Assembly: GCF_036588685.1 (NCBI RefSeq) | Contig: NC_086374.1 | Coordinates: forward strand, 65,470,457 to 65,534,456 | DNA from: Mytilus trossulus | Lineage: Eukaryota > Mollusca > Bivalvia > Mytilida > Mytilidae | Length of the DNA stretch: 64,000 nt | Reading direction: 5' to 3' | In this document: in pieces, positions 37,101-50,200 of the stretch | Layout of the letters: each line of letters begins with the position of its first letter | Position numbering within the stretch: the stretch's first letter is position 1 | Made by a program: the position numbers and the translations under genes | Notes under the pieces: model-generated | What the model saw: only the letters and a program-made list of their open reading frames with translations | Databases searched by the model: none | Told to the model about the DNA's origin: nothing

Positions 37101-40100
37101 ATAGGAGACATGCATCTTCTGTCCATTGTTCTCACTGAGAAGCAACTTCATCAAATACACTGCATATCCAAGTCTAAAAAACAAAATACAAATATCTAAA
37201 TACATATAACATATTGTCTGCAGCTCAAAACCTTATTAATGGTATTTTTTAAAGACAACTTATGTATAACTTTTCTACTTAGTGCATTAGCAAAGGTTTA
37301 AAAAATAAAATTGAAGACTTAAAAGTATAGATATGTAGGATAACTGAGAGATGATAGTTAAATACCGTTCTCCATGTTTTAGACTAAAGAACTTCTGTGG
37401 ATAATCGTGTCTACATGTTGCTCCAAACACAGCTGTCTCTGAAAGCTTTTTATTCTTTGCTTTTGATCTAATGTTGCTTCCGGCTTGAAAATCACTGCAG
37501 TCCTAATGCCAAGAAATAAAAAATAATGAAAATAAAAATCCTTCTATATCAATTAAATTATCATCAAAAAGAGGCATAAGCTTCGATTTAATTCTTTTTT
37601 TTTCAAGTGTTAATAAAAGCTGATTTTTCCCCCATTTGGCACCCCAACCCTAAACATAAGTAAGGATTTACATATTGTTTTAACCTATATTATAAAAAAA
37701 AATAAGAGGGGAAAAATCCATTTGTGATTGCTTGAAATCTATTCTTATCTATACTTATGTTTACATTCAGATATATGACTGTCAGCAATCTTTAGAGGTT
37801 GTTCCATTGTTTAATAATTGTTTTTTTTTTCTAGACAAAAATACACATAAAATACTAATACTTATGCATTTTTAATTGTTACCTCCGACTCTTTTTAATT
37901 TGATTCACTTAGAATGTTGAGAATTTGAGTCAAATGGTGAACATGAACTTGACACCTAATTCCCTTTAATGTTATACTTCAAACAATAAAAAAAAGGAAA
38001 ACAATCTTCACAACATCAGCAAATATATAATTTGCGGGTTTGAAAGTGAAGACATAAAGTTTGTATACCTACTTCTTGATTGTACATCAAGGAAAGCAAT
38101 TTGATATTCTGGATGTCCAATATAAAAATTCATAATATGAACATTATGGAAATGCAAGCCACATATCTGACTTTTTGGTACACTGAACAATTGATATAAG
38201 GTTTACAGTTGTACTTACATTATCAACAGGTGAGTTGTTATATGTACACATAAAGCTGTCCACCTCTTTCTGGTCTAAAAAAAACCGCTCTTGGTGCTTT
38301 GGGGACAACCATTGCTGACCAGATGATGTCTTTCTTACCAATTGAAAGTCAGCATCAAAACAAAAGATCTTGGTCTCACACTAAAAATAAATACTACTGA
38401 AATCAATAATACAATTTTTGAAAAATAATTCATTTAAATTTTGGAATGCTGTGGTATACAAAAAAAAAATCCAAGATTTCCTTCAAAGGGCAGTAAAATG
38501 ACAGACAAATATAGATTCTACCATTGCATCGAGTTTAATACGATATTTATCCACTGGAAACAGTTAAATTTTCAAATTTAAAACTCGAGGCTTGGCCAAG
38601 CGTTTTAATATTTATAATTTAACTGTCAAGAGTGGATAAATATGGTATTACACAAGATTTGGTGGTGGAATCTGTTTCTCTAATGAATTTCTAACATTAT
38701 GCAGGCAAACTTATTTCTTCTTTATGAATTGTCTGGAAAAAAATGTGTTCTTTCTATGTGACGTCATCAAGCATGGTCACCTTTTTTGGTGCTGTCGCAA
38801 TAGGAAATTCAAAAGAATGCAAGAAAATTCAACGTCATAATCAGATTTTAACTAATGAAGTACTGATATCAAACGAACTACATGTTGATTATTTTTATTT
38901 TATACAAAATAGGTGCAGAAAGGGATAAATTGACCAAGAATTAGAGAAAAGTTCTTAAAGTATCATTTTTACAAATGTATAAAAAATATATCACCAATTC
39001 TTGCTTGAAGTTCAGAATTTTCTGAAAAATTACCTGAAAGCATGCTGGACAGGTACATCCATTATCAAGGGTTGGATCTGATGGATAATCCATACAATAC
39101 AAAAACTGCCGAAATTGATGGATGGTTTCATTAATTAGCAGTTTGTATATTTCCTTTCCCTATTAATAAAAAAAGGAATATTATATGTATTAGTTTTTTT
39201 TTAATTAAATATTAACTACTTGAATGTATTATGTAGACATAACTGTTTTAAAATTATTTTTTAATCATCATCTAATGCTGTGTCCTTTTAACTCATTTTT
39301 AGAACATATCATGTTATCATTAAAATGCTGTGGCTTCATTTGATTTTGTGTGGATCAAGGAAAACTAACAAATTCGTAGAGATTAAATTTCGTGATTTTT
39401 GTAAGATTGGTTACAAATCTATAGAAAATTTGTCATTCATTGTACATTTGATCTAGTGGTCAACCTTCGCCTACAAAATCCACAAAAATTGGTACCCACA
39501 GTATGCAATTGGCAAAAACACTGTGGGTGAACTAAGATATGATCAATTTACTATTCTATTCCTCTATTCCGTAAAATAAGAGTAACTTACTTCCTTAGTC
39601 ACAAGGAACTTATACAGCTTAGGTTGTCTAGCCTTCAGTGCTTCACAGAAGCCTTTGGCTGAAACCTGACACTCAAGTAATAGACCATTCAGCCATCTTA
39701 AAAGATCGATATGAAAGGCTAGACGTGGATGCTTTGGTGAAGATGGCCACAAATCGTACTGTAATAAAGTAACAGCCTCATCTTCACAGGCACAGAACTC
39801 TAGAGTCCTCATGTGTTGTCTACCTGTAAAAGAAGAGACTACAATGAAGTAACAGAAATTTCCCATCTTGCAGTCTGTAATAAATAAGTTAAATTAATTG
39901 AAAATATATCTTAAATGCTGGGTTAGAATATATATATGTATTCATGAAGAAAATTCAGACTGACAGAGATGTCTCATATGACAAAATGTATGACAACAAT
40001 GTACAAATGATGTATGAACAATGATCATGATGATGATTGCAATAAAACAATTGTGATACCCAAATATAAACTTTCATATATATACTGAATATCCAATTTG

Positions 40101-43100
40101 TTTTCTATTTAATGTTTCAATGTTATGAACATAAACCATACTGCTCGTTTGTTTTATCATGTAATTGTTTTACATTTGTCAATTTGTGGCCTTTTAATGT
40201 TGGCTGTGCAGTATGGGGGTTTGCTCATTGTTAAAGGCTGTATAGTGACCTGTAGTTGTTAACGTGTTTTTTGGTATCTGGTGGAGAGTTGTAAGAATTG
40301 GCTACCATTCCACATCTTCTTGAGTTCATATTTGCATTAAATATTCAAAAAAGTATCCTTTTCATCCTAATCATTATGTACTCCATCCATTTTTGACAAT
40401 ATTCACCTATAAGAATAGTACATGTAAGTTACAATTCTATTCCCATGTATCATACCTTTATCATCAACAACAACTATGTCCTTCTGGTAAGATGTTGAAC
40501 ACTCCTGATGACTACCATCTTCCCAAACGGGAGTTGAACAGGAAAATCCAATAAATGTACCATGCTAGAAAAATTATGTAAGGCAAATTAAATGGCAGCA
40601 GGTATCATCATAACAAGGAGATGCTTCCATCTCTTTTAAAGGATCCTTCTGTTACAAATAACATCAAATGAGATTCAATGAAAACCTACTCGTTAAAGAC
40701 CTGGATCTTTGAGGGACAAAATTAAATTAAGTTAGTAACATCTTCTTATAGTGGTTAAAAGTTATGCAATAATTTATCCTGCCATTATAACTGGTCCTCA
40801 ATGCATGTTGGTGGCCTTCAGCTGTTGTCTCTTTGACACATTCCCCATTTCCATTCTCAATTTAAAAAATTTATGAAAAGGGAATGTGTTTCAAATAGCT
40901 GTGTTGAGAACTGTAGTGGTCACTATAAATGAGGGCAGAGATGGCTGAAAATTTAGAACCTAATTTCAAATCAGAAAATGTCAGTCACTATATAATTAAG
41001 TTGAACTCTGACCCAAAGATAAAGTCTGTAGGCTAAGGTGTATGATGAAAAAAATCATCAGCTTAATGATAAAGGTTGTAATTCATCAAGAAATAAAGAC
41101 CAAAATCTCTGTGCATGGGATTAAAGCAGACAAACACTTACCATCCACTTCTCAAAAATATGAAGATGAGGGAATTCATGGCGGTTTTTCAAACATGGCA
41201 GACAGGTAGCATGGTAATTTATGCAATCAATGCATCTATAAAGGTCGGTTGTATCAATGTTGCACTGTTTGCAGGTAGAGCCAGTTAAAAATTGCTTTTG
41301 AAGACCTTTCTTATACAGCTTCTTGCTCACTTCTGCCCAATTTTCCAGTCTCTTGTACTTTGCCTTCTCATATTCTGTCAAAATAAATGATGCATGACTT
41401 AAGCATTGAATATAATACAAGAAAAAACATACAAGGAAATGACATTAATTTAAGCATTGGATTATAATTTTGACCTACATGCACTCTCAATTTAACTTAA
41501 AGAGTGAAATGGTTATTTTTTCCTTTTCCTTATAAATTTAGTTTAACTTGAATGTGAGTAATTAGCAACTTAAATTAAGCCTACATGTACCATTAAAGTG
41601 TTTGAACCCGCTGCAATTATTTGCACCTGTTTTAAGTCAGGATTCTGATGTTAGTAGTTGTGCATTGATGTTGTTCAAGTGTTTCTTGTTTCTTTTTTGA
41701 TAGTTTTCCTGTCTGAATGGTTTTACAATATTTATTTTTAGGGCCCTTCAATGCTTGCTGTTCAGCGTGAGCCAAAGTGCCATTTTGAAGACTGAACTTA
41801 GACCTATACTAGTTTACTTTTTATAAATTGTGACTTGAAAAGAAAGAAATAGAGAGTTGTTTATTTGGCACTCATACCATATCTTCTTATATTTATCTCA
41901 AAATTCATTGTGAACATATGTAGGATCCATTTCCTGTAATGAAAATTCTGCCTCACTTGCAAATTCATATTTTTTATGATATTCATGCGAGTTTCATAAA
42001 AATTTGCAAAGATTGTAGAAATGAGTGCCTTCATGATGCAATTTTTTAAAATTAATGTTTCAAAGAGGCATAACTCTCTTTAAAGGAAATGATCAGCAAT
42101 GATTTTCAAAATTCATCTAATAAATTGCTGATGTTAACCTGTGATATACATGTACATTGTAAAATACATAAAAATTGTTTAGGTACAGCATTAATATGTT
42201 GAAGGCCATACCTTGACCTACATGTATAATGGTTTATCTTTTATAAATTGTTACTTGGATGGAGATTTGTCTCAATGGCACTCATAACCACATCTTCCTA
42301 TTTATCTATGTATACATGAATATATGATACCCATGAAAAACTAAATTATTTGGAGTGGTTACTGGTAAAAGGGGATGTCTTACTTTTTTGGTCACATGAA
42401 GATACATGTTCTTCTTCTAATTTTGCAGAACAACTGCTGGCATTATCCTCCTGTGCTCGTATTTGGACACCATCAATACTTAAATCATTATTTGCTGTAC
42501 ATGTAGTTTCACCTCTCTGGTCAGTATCAGTTGAGACACCTGCAGATTCACGTTTAAAGGATTTTGTCACCTTTTGACTCTTTCCATCTTTGTGAACAAT
42601 GTAAGTAAACTGTGATTTTCTTTTCTTTATATATCTATGAGACATATATTGATATTAAAAGATAAAAAAAATCACTTCAGGATATTCATCTTCATGTATA
42701 TGTAGCTTCTTCTGATAAAAGTCTTCACCAAAATAATATTAAATCCTGAAAAAAATAATGAAAGAATACATGTATATAGCTCAGACCAACATGTCCAATA
42801 AAATATCAGGTCACATAAAGTTATAAAATTGGCAGAACAATAAAATTCAAAGGACAAAAAGTCACAATATCTAATTATGATTTTACAATTATTGCACAAT
42901 AAAATGCTTTATTGGATGCAGCTTAAGAGAGGGTTGTTGCCCACAAGGAAGCTATTAAATCACGAGTTCCAAATGGTGAAGTTGAAATCATCTATTTGTA
43001 AATTTTACGGATGCCATCACGAGTTAGTTGACTCATGTAAGTCCAAAAATTCAGTATTTTTTTTTCATTTCTAATACGAGCATAACTCTAGAACGATTAG

Positions 43101-44489
43101 TGACCCAACAAAAACTCAGACATAACCTCCAGGCATTATATGTGTTTTGAGGTAATCAACATTGTGTATACTAGAAGTTTCATAGTATTTGTTTGAGGCG
43201 AACTGAAGTTAGTCTGTTAAAGAATGGAAACCAACTTTAGGACGTAGAGTCATATCCATGAACAGACTTACATTTGTATTGAAACTTTAGGACATAGAGT
43301 CATATGGATGGACAGACTTACATTTGTATGGACTTAAAACTTAATGGCTTAAGCATAAAATGCAAAAGATGATCTATTTCTTTTCAACAGCAAAATGAAT
43401 ATTGCACCTTTATCGCTAATCCAGGATGCCTCAACTTTTGACACATACAACAATCACTTTACTTTTGTGGCATCAAATATTTTGTTTTATTACATTAAAA
43501 TTTAACATTTAACTGGAACCTGTGTAATATCCAGTAATGGCGGTAAGTTTTATTGTCTGGGGATACATGTAGTCCAAATAATTATGACAACTAGGAAAGC
43601 TATTCTATATTTTTGCTCAGAAGCCTTCCTGCAACATACATGTAAGGCGTCAAGCTCAAATGAAAAAAAAAAATTAATAGGCTTTCAAGATGTCATAATT
43701 ATTTGGACTAGTCTGGGGACAGTCCCTCATTTGTGGGATATCCCCCATGTGCATACCCCCCCTTGAAAACAAATAAGCACTATTAAAGTCAATGTTCTGT
43801 TCGAATTGTGACTGTTAAAGTCGAGTTTTTGAGTCAAACGAACCCCCCTTTTGAAATTCCTGGCTACGGGCCTGATGTGGGAGCTTCAATTTAGCTTTTA
43901 ACTGTTCAATGACTATTGCACAATATTGTATAATTCAATGCTTTTTAAAATATAGTATTGAAAAAAAAACCAAGTCAAAATAAATATGACGTCTGGTAAG
44001 GCTATATTCGAAGGAAGGCGTCCCAGAAAAAAAAAACCTTGCCAGACGTCATAATTATTTGGACTAAAAAGCTAGTCCAAATTTGTCATTGTAAGTATGT
44101 CGTTTTAGTAAGGCTTTTTGATATATTTCCTTTTTCAACGTTTAACAGCAATATCAAAAATAGCCTTCCTAGACGGCATAATTATTTGGACTAGAAAAAA
44201 GCATGCTTCATAAAATTTGTACATACCGTCTTGCCCTTGCCTTTAAAATATACAATATATAGGCCAGAAACACACTTAAAACGTAAAAACGTGTTACATT
44301 AGACTGACACATACAACTTTCACAAGGAGGGCAAACGACCAAAGACTACATAGCAGTGGATAAAATCAGATAAACTAAATAACATTTTACCTTTTCAACT
44401 TCAGCAGTCAACCAATATGGCGTCGCATGTACAGCCTCTCTCTGATACATAACGTTACCGTTCCGAACGTGTTTAGGACCGAAGTGCAT
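31173..44489 (-). CDS. KDZ (Kyakuja-Dileera-Zisupton) transposase, 17 exons, intact
   Basis: Exons on the minus strand: 44391-44489, 42384-42624, 41142-41374, 40456-40564, 39591-39823, 39034-39159, 38219-38380, 37366-37502, 37068-37173, 36158-36241, 35474-35654, 34692-34781, 33775-33870, 33494-33551, 32728-32757, 32202-32386, 31173-31798. They total 2,796 nt (931 residues) with every phase matching and no internal stop. Residues about 148-190 form the Cys-cluster module found before KDZ catalytic domains (CKQC, CIDC, CLPC, then HEFPHLHIFEKW). The catalytic region follows: CPAC at 342-345, Asp356 or Asp358 (FCFDADFQLVR), Asp472 (SYDIAC), PIFHCYGHG..CQ, and Glu527 or Glu530 (DGEGIERLWSYLG). The tail has coiled-coil-like and acidic Asp/Ser-rich segments. 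It should cut and rejoin DNA at the inverted repeats. The weakest junction is the exon 2 acceptor. One exon is only 30 nt. Confidence 0.88.
34528..34664 (-). repeat. Dispersed repeat in transposase intron 12
   Basis: It contains 'gacttggatggagatttgtc' and ends 'cataccacatcttcttatat', matching the family listed at 22618-22812. Confidence 0.55.
36744..36767. repeat. Poly-C tract
   Basis: An uninterrupted run of about 24 cytosines lies in transposase intron 9. It is prone to length error in sequencing. A shorter run of about 17 lies near 5299 inside the hAT element. Confidence 0.85.
39325..39504. repeat. Foldback MITE, copy 4 (degenerate)
   Basis: It begins ATGCTGTGGCTTC and ends GGTACCCACAGTAT, and lies in transposase intron 5. 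It is the most diverged of the four copies. Confidence 0.55.
41695..42305 (-). repeat. Two dispersed repeat copies in transposase intron 2
   Basis: Segments at about 41695-41895 and 42195-42305 both end in 'cactcataccatatcttctt'-like text of the family listed at 22618-22812. They lie between exons 2 and 3 and do not touch splice sites. Confidence 0.55.
43570..43710. mobile_element. 141-bp MITE with 20-bp inverted ends
   Basis: It opens TAGTCCAAATAATTATGACA and closes with the exact reverse complement. Related ends recur at about 44045-44200 and near 3320-3342. It lies in transposase intron 1. Confidence 0.75.
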
Positions 44490-44622
44490 CTTTCTAATTC
44501 AAGCTAATAATGTACCGTAGCGTACTGTGCGGTCTATACAGTATACTTTGTTATAGCTTGAAGAAGACTAACAACATTAACAATTTTCTTCTTCAAGAAG
44601 CTAATAAGTATTGTATCGGGTG
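44489..44622 (-). repeat. Right terminal inverted repeat, also probable transposase promoter/leader
   Basis: This is the gapless inverted match to 2189-2322. Its innermost matched base is the A of the transposase ATG (44487-44489), so the repeat is the immediate upstream sequence of that gene. Homology between the two ends stops exactly there. Confidence 0.88.
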
Positions 44623-44629
44623 AACCAAA
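44623..44629 (+). repeat. Right target-site duplication AACCAAA
   Basis: It is identical to 2182-2188 and directly abuts the right inverted repeat. It marks the outer boundary of the giant element. Confidence 0.65.
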
Positions 44630-47217
44630 AGACTAATGATTTTGTGCATATCTACTGGACGTACCGAACTCCAAGATGAATTCAAAACGGTAAGTTCATA
44701 AAACAGACACAACCTGATCATATTCCTGTATTGATATAGGCATATTCTGTGGATTAGTAGCTTTGAACAGCCGCACAGACACCCTTGTAAGTTTGATTAC
44801 GATTGCACGTGAAGAGTGAATAAACTTATCATAGATACCAGGATGAAATTTTGTATTGACGCCATATAAACCCATGGCAGCATCTTTACTTTAACTTCAA
44901 AGTACCTTAACAGATAGTTCAAATGTATCAAATATCCACAATCTTACATTTAAACCCTTTATTTAGTTTTTTATTCCATGTCGCTATGCTTATTTTGAAA
45001 ATAGTTAATAATTTAAATAGATGTTTCATGCAAATTTTTTTATAGGGTAAGAGGTTTCTGTTTCCTACTTCGATAACACCACCATTCGAATCGAATATTG
45101 TTGGTCCTTTTATAATAGAGAAAATATAACTAAGTGTTACCAGAGACTTCAATTTCACTACAAAATACTTATGTCCTATAACTGTATGATAATCCGTAAG
45201 ATGGTGAATACTTACATTTTCTTTTGTGAACATTAGTTTTATAGTAACCCAAACAATACAAACTAACCCTAACTGGTATATATCATATGCAAAATCTTTG
45301 AGAGCATCAAAATAAAATTAGCCCAAGTAAAAAAGTCACATTCATAATTGCCTTTGGAACCTGTAACTTATTATTAAAAAAGACTTAGTACATTATTTTC
45401 AAATTAACACATTCTAACTGCATCGTTTTAATCATGTCAAAGTGAAAAGTTACCATGTGATAAACATGTAAAACCATCAGTGGTGTCATCAAATCTGTGT
45501 TTTGATATGAGCTAATGGAACCGATTTCCGTGCGAATAGGTTTTGTTTCTTGTGATAATCTTCATCAAGTACACTGGATGAAACAGTGACATATAGGTTA
45601 AACGTTAAGAGTAAAAAAACAAACTGGGCCTATATAGAACATTCAAACTTATCTTAATAAAGGCAACAGTAGTATACCGCTATATGAAAGTCACAAATCG
45701 ATTGAGAACAAATCCGGCTTATACACTAACACCGAGGTTAAACACATCACCTATAAGAGGGAAACAACAGAAAAACTGAACTGCCAAAAAAAACCAACCA
45801 AAAACGACAATGCAACACACATATAAATGAATTATAAAATTACAACTGCCATTTTCCTGACTTGGAAATAGGAAATCTAAAAAAAAGATTGGTGGGTTGT
45901 TTTGTGCCTAGCCAAACCTCGCTCTTTTATGACAATGTTAAATATAACACTAAAATGACAACATTACATGACAGGAATACATTACAAATAAATGTGAGAA
46001 CATTCAGGACAGAGAAATACACATTTTGGTCATATTGAATACTATATCGTTTCATTCGTCTTTTAGTTCGTACACAGGTTAGTCAAGTAGCCTGCAGTCA
46101 TGTGCTTCCAAGGAATATTGATTCGGTTATAAAACTTGTTTCGGTCTTCAAACTGCGTTGATTTGAGCGATACTGGGGAGTACTGTGAAGACAACACGCG
46201 CGTCTAGCGTACTGACGTATTGGCGTACCGGCCATCTTAGCTAGCGATCCACTCCCGCTCTAATGTATACGAGATATTATTAAATTTCACCAAACCATTT
46301 TTATTAAGATAAGTCAAATAAGTGTGATTGACTCATACTTTTACTATTTTTTTTTCATTGGTATCGATCCACTCCCGCTCTAATGTATACGAGATATTAT
46401 TAAATTTCACCAAACCATTTTTATTAAGATAAGTCAAATAAGTGTGATTGACTCATACTTTTACTAATTTTTTTTCATTGGTATATATGATGTACAGACA
46501 AAACATTATCTTATAAATATTTTATTTTCGTATTGTATAACTTTGAAATAACAAATGGTTTAATTTGTATTAACAAATGATATATTTATAAAACATTATG
46601 CTAGGCAAACATATATAATATAATATTTAACAATAAAGTAGTCTATGACTCATAATTCACAAGAACTGTTAACAAATGTCTACTTTCTGTTTCCATTACG
46701 TACAGAAAGTTTGACTTATAACATAGATAAATATATATAAACATCTTCGTTTAGATTTAACATTAAACCAATCATCTTTGTTTTCCTTTTTATGTTTTAC
46801 GTACTGCTATAACCCATATTAACTAAATAATGCCCCGTAATAGACTTTTCATAATGATTCATTTTAATTTTACCGTTCAACCATCTAGGTTAATAATCGA
46901 CAAATTTTATTTATAAATTTTTGTAATATGTTAAGAATACAAGTTTTGATCTACTTTTGAATATTATTTCTGATATTTTTTTGATACTTGAATTGTGTAT
47001 GTGTTCGATTCATAACCTATCCGCATAACAATTTGGAAGAGAAATCCATTAACCTATAAATTACAAAAAAATATACGTTATGGTATGCAGACAAATACGG
47101 AATGAATATCCAGACGTGATGTGTGTAGAATTCAATCTTGAAACACCCTTCACAAAAGCTTACTGTTGTAGATCTAGATCTTCAAATTTATTGCACACAT
47201 CAATAGATTTTGGCAAT
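44630..47217. other. Host sequence between the giant element and the next gene
   Basis: No exon chain was found. It contains a dispersed fragment near 46160-46235 ('acacgcgcgtctagcgtactg'-like text, related to pieces near 48500, 49370 and 59530) and the exact tandem duplication listed next. AATAAA on the minus strand at about 46906-46911 may serve the RING-CH gene. Confidence 0.5.
46245..46484 (+). repeat. Tandem duplication of a 120-bp unit
   Basis: 46245-46364 and 46365-46484 match with one difference that I can see (T versus A near the end). The unit opens CGATCCACTCCCGCTC. Such near-identity points to a very recent duplication or an assembly artefact. Confidence 0.9.
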
Positions 47218-50200
47218 CTACTCAAGACGACTGTATCTGTTATTTGTTTCAACAACTGCCTCAACGGAAAATGAATATCCTCTTTGATCAGCTGTTAAAA
47301 CATTACTATTCACTATGTTTTGTGAGACTTGATTGGCTGATTGATGTGCTGGGGTAAAAATTGTTTGGATATCTGGTGTTTTATTTCCTTGTATTCGTAT
47401 TGTTGATAGTCGCCCTCTTTTGTAACATACACCAAGACTTGTTGCTAAAAACCTTTACAAAAAGGAAATTTAGATACACAGTGAGAGGTTAAGCTAGCTA
47501 TTAACCGATGTTTTATATAACATTTTTTACATAAGGAATATCCGTACCAACTCAAGATTTATGAAAGTTGTTTTCCATTCGTTTGATGTGTTTGAGATTT
47601 TGATATTGCCATTTGCTGAGAGATTTTCCGTATTTTTGTTATTTTAATGTTTATCTAGTTGATTTATGTGCATTTATCAGTTGATTGCAAATTGTTCTGC
47701 GTAAGGTACCAGTATGTCAAATACGATTCATTGTAACACAGAACTTCTATTTGTTAGTTTGTGGTCTGCGTTTAATGTATATGCATATTAATTCAAATGA
47801 CACAACATTCAGTCATATTTTATGTGCACAATGTTGATTGCTGTACCCCTACTTATAGCATTTTAACCTATTATGTTTGTTTGTTTGTTCAGCCATTGTT
47901 GTCAAAATAATATAAATTTTATGCCGCTGTCATGTATGTGAGAGGTTTTGCTAGGTATAAGAAAAAAAAACAAAGTTTACTCCACCTTTTTCTACACAAG
48001 AAAATGCCTATAGCAAGTGAGGAATACGGATTTTGTTATCCATTTGTTTTAATGGGTTTGAGTTTTTGATTTTGCCATTTTATTAGGGACTTTCTGTTTT
48101 GACAATTCATCGGAGTTCGGTGTATTTTTTATTTAACTAGTTACCAAAGTTTCACTTTGTTGCTCTTTTTGTTTGTATACTTGTTGAATATATTTGAAGT
48201 GTTGTTCAGGGAATCGTTATTCCTGAAAAATGCAATTTTCAGTGTTTTCATCACAAATTTTTTTGTATACAACGGATGGTCATCTGTGTTGACTTGAGTT
48301 ATCATTAATGTGTTCACAATAATAAATTAACTGTTTACAAAACTTTGAATTTTTGAAATACTAAGGCTTTTCTACTGAGGAATAGATTTCCTTAGCTATA
48401 TTTGGCATTACTCTTATGTATTTTTTGTCATCAATGCTCTTCAACTTCGTACTTTAATTGTCCTTTTAAACATTTTTTTATTCGAGCATCACTGATGTGT
48501 CTTTTGTAGAAGAAACGCACGTCTGGCGTATGCATACAAGTTTAATCCTGGTATCTAGGATGAATTAAACATTATCTTACCTTAAACAGCCTAATTCAAC
48601 CAAAATACACAATCCAATTGTCAGAACATCTATGTATGTTGCAGTTGTTACCGAATGAATCAGCGTGTATGCTCCAAATGGACTACCAACCATGATAACA
48701 AGTGACAGGAAAGTTTGTAACCAATGACGTGTCTTGATATAACGTGGAACAAACGTCCAGGTCTCCTTCAGTTGATACTTGAATGATTATGAAAAAAATA
48801 GAAATAAAGTTTACTGGTGTTAATCATAATACTGATCATAGATAAATTGATGATTTGGAGATCTTTTTATTACTGCAGATTGTTTGAACTATTTTGCTTG
48901 GTCGGCCGGTCAAGAAAGTGAAATGTAATACTATAAACAATAGATTTGTGTTATACTCTGTATAACGGTCGCATGTGTACACTCACAATTCTTCATGAAG
49001 TAAAACAATTTATTGTGGGAATTAAGGTATCAGTTTTGCATGAAATAAGAAATTATATAATAAAACAGGTAAATATGCACTTGTAACTGAGATTGCTAAA
49101 TACGTCCAAACGTTCAATACGTTTACTTTTCACACAGACGTAGGTACGTTTCTTTTTTTTTTAATTATATGCTTGTTTCGGAGTTGTAACTATCAACTTT
49201 TTTTTTAAATTTTGATATTTTTAAACCCTCCAAATTTACCTGAGCCGTATTTACCAAACCTTTCGGAATTTTTGGTTTGCAATGGTCTTCAAGTTTGTAC
49301 ATTATTTAGCTTTTTCTTTTTTTTTTAATTTTAAACTTTTTGAAGTGTCACAAATGTGTATTTTGTAGACAAAACACGCGTCTTGCATACACAATTTGGA
49401 CAATGATATCTTTGGTGAGTTTATTGTAAGTTCCAAAGCACAAGCAATGATTGATTGATTTGAAATGAACTTGTATGTGTGCTGTCTTCACATTGGAAAT
49501 ACCTGTTCCAAGTTAGGAATATAAGCACTTCGTTTGGTTTGTCTGATATTTTGATTTTGTCATTTGATGAGGAACTTTGCGCTTGAATTTTCTTGAAATT
49601 CGGTATTTTTGTTATTTTACTTTTTATAATGTGAGTAAAACTTTTAAAATTGAAAATAAACCAGATAAACTTGTAAATACAATTACTTTGTTCTTGCAAA
49701 CTTTACATCTAAAGCCATCTTCATCAGCTGAACACTGAAACAAAGAAAGCACAATTTTAATGTTCTATTTGTTTTATTTTACATTCTACTGTTACCAATT
49801 AAATCGAAATACAACAAACTGATTTTTTGAAGCAAGTTTTATGTGCTACTTTCATTTTTTAATGTTTGTGTTGTTTCTTCTTGAAAACAAATTTATATTT
49901 CATCCTAGAAACTATTTTTTTTCATTTCAAACATTCACTTTCGATTACAAAATAAGCATTCAAGAAAACTATATGCATTGTGTTATTATAACACTTACAT
50001 AGGTAGTTATTTGTATCGTTTTTCATTTTTATGTAAAAATGTTTGTTCGAATACACGGGAAAGTGATCTAGTGTACAATCCGAAAGATCTTGCTATAGAA
50101 TATATTTTTTCATTCTTGTGTAATTTATGTGTCATATGTGTATGATGAGTATCGAATTCTTTGCTCTGATATAAACTCCGGTTCAACTGTTTTTATGGGT

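Larger units (their letters stand above)
2189..44622. mobile_element. Candidate 42.4-kb giant KDZ DNA transposon
   Basis: The unit is bounded by 134-bp terminal inverted repeats and a 7-bp direct repeat. It holds an intact intron-containing KDZ transposase gene read inward from the right end. A convergent accessory gene with a homeodomain, an HMG-like segment and a chromodomain reads inward from the left end. A possible third gene lies in between. KDZ elements are known to be large, to contain introns and to carry accessory genes. The size and this accessory protein are what stand out. Repeat identity of about 95.5% suggests a moderately young insertion. Several smaller elements have since inserted into it. 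The alternative, that two host genes merely share a duplicated promoter, does not explain the inverted orientation together with the flanking direct repeat. Confidence 0.82.
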
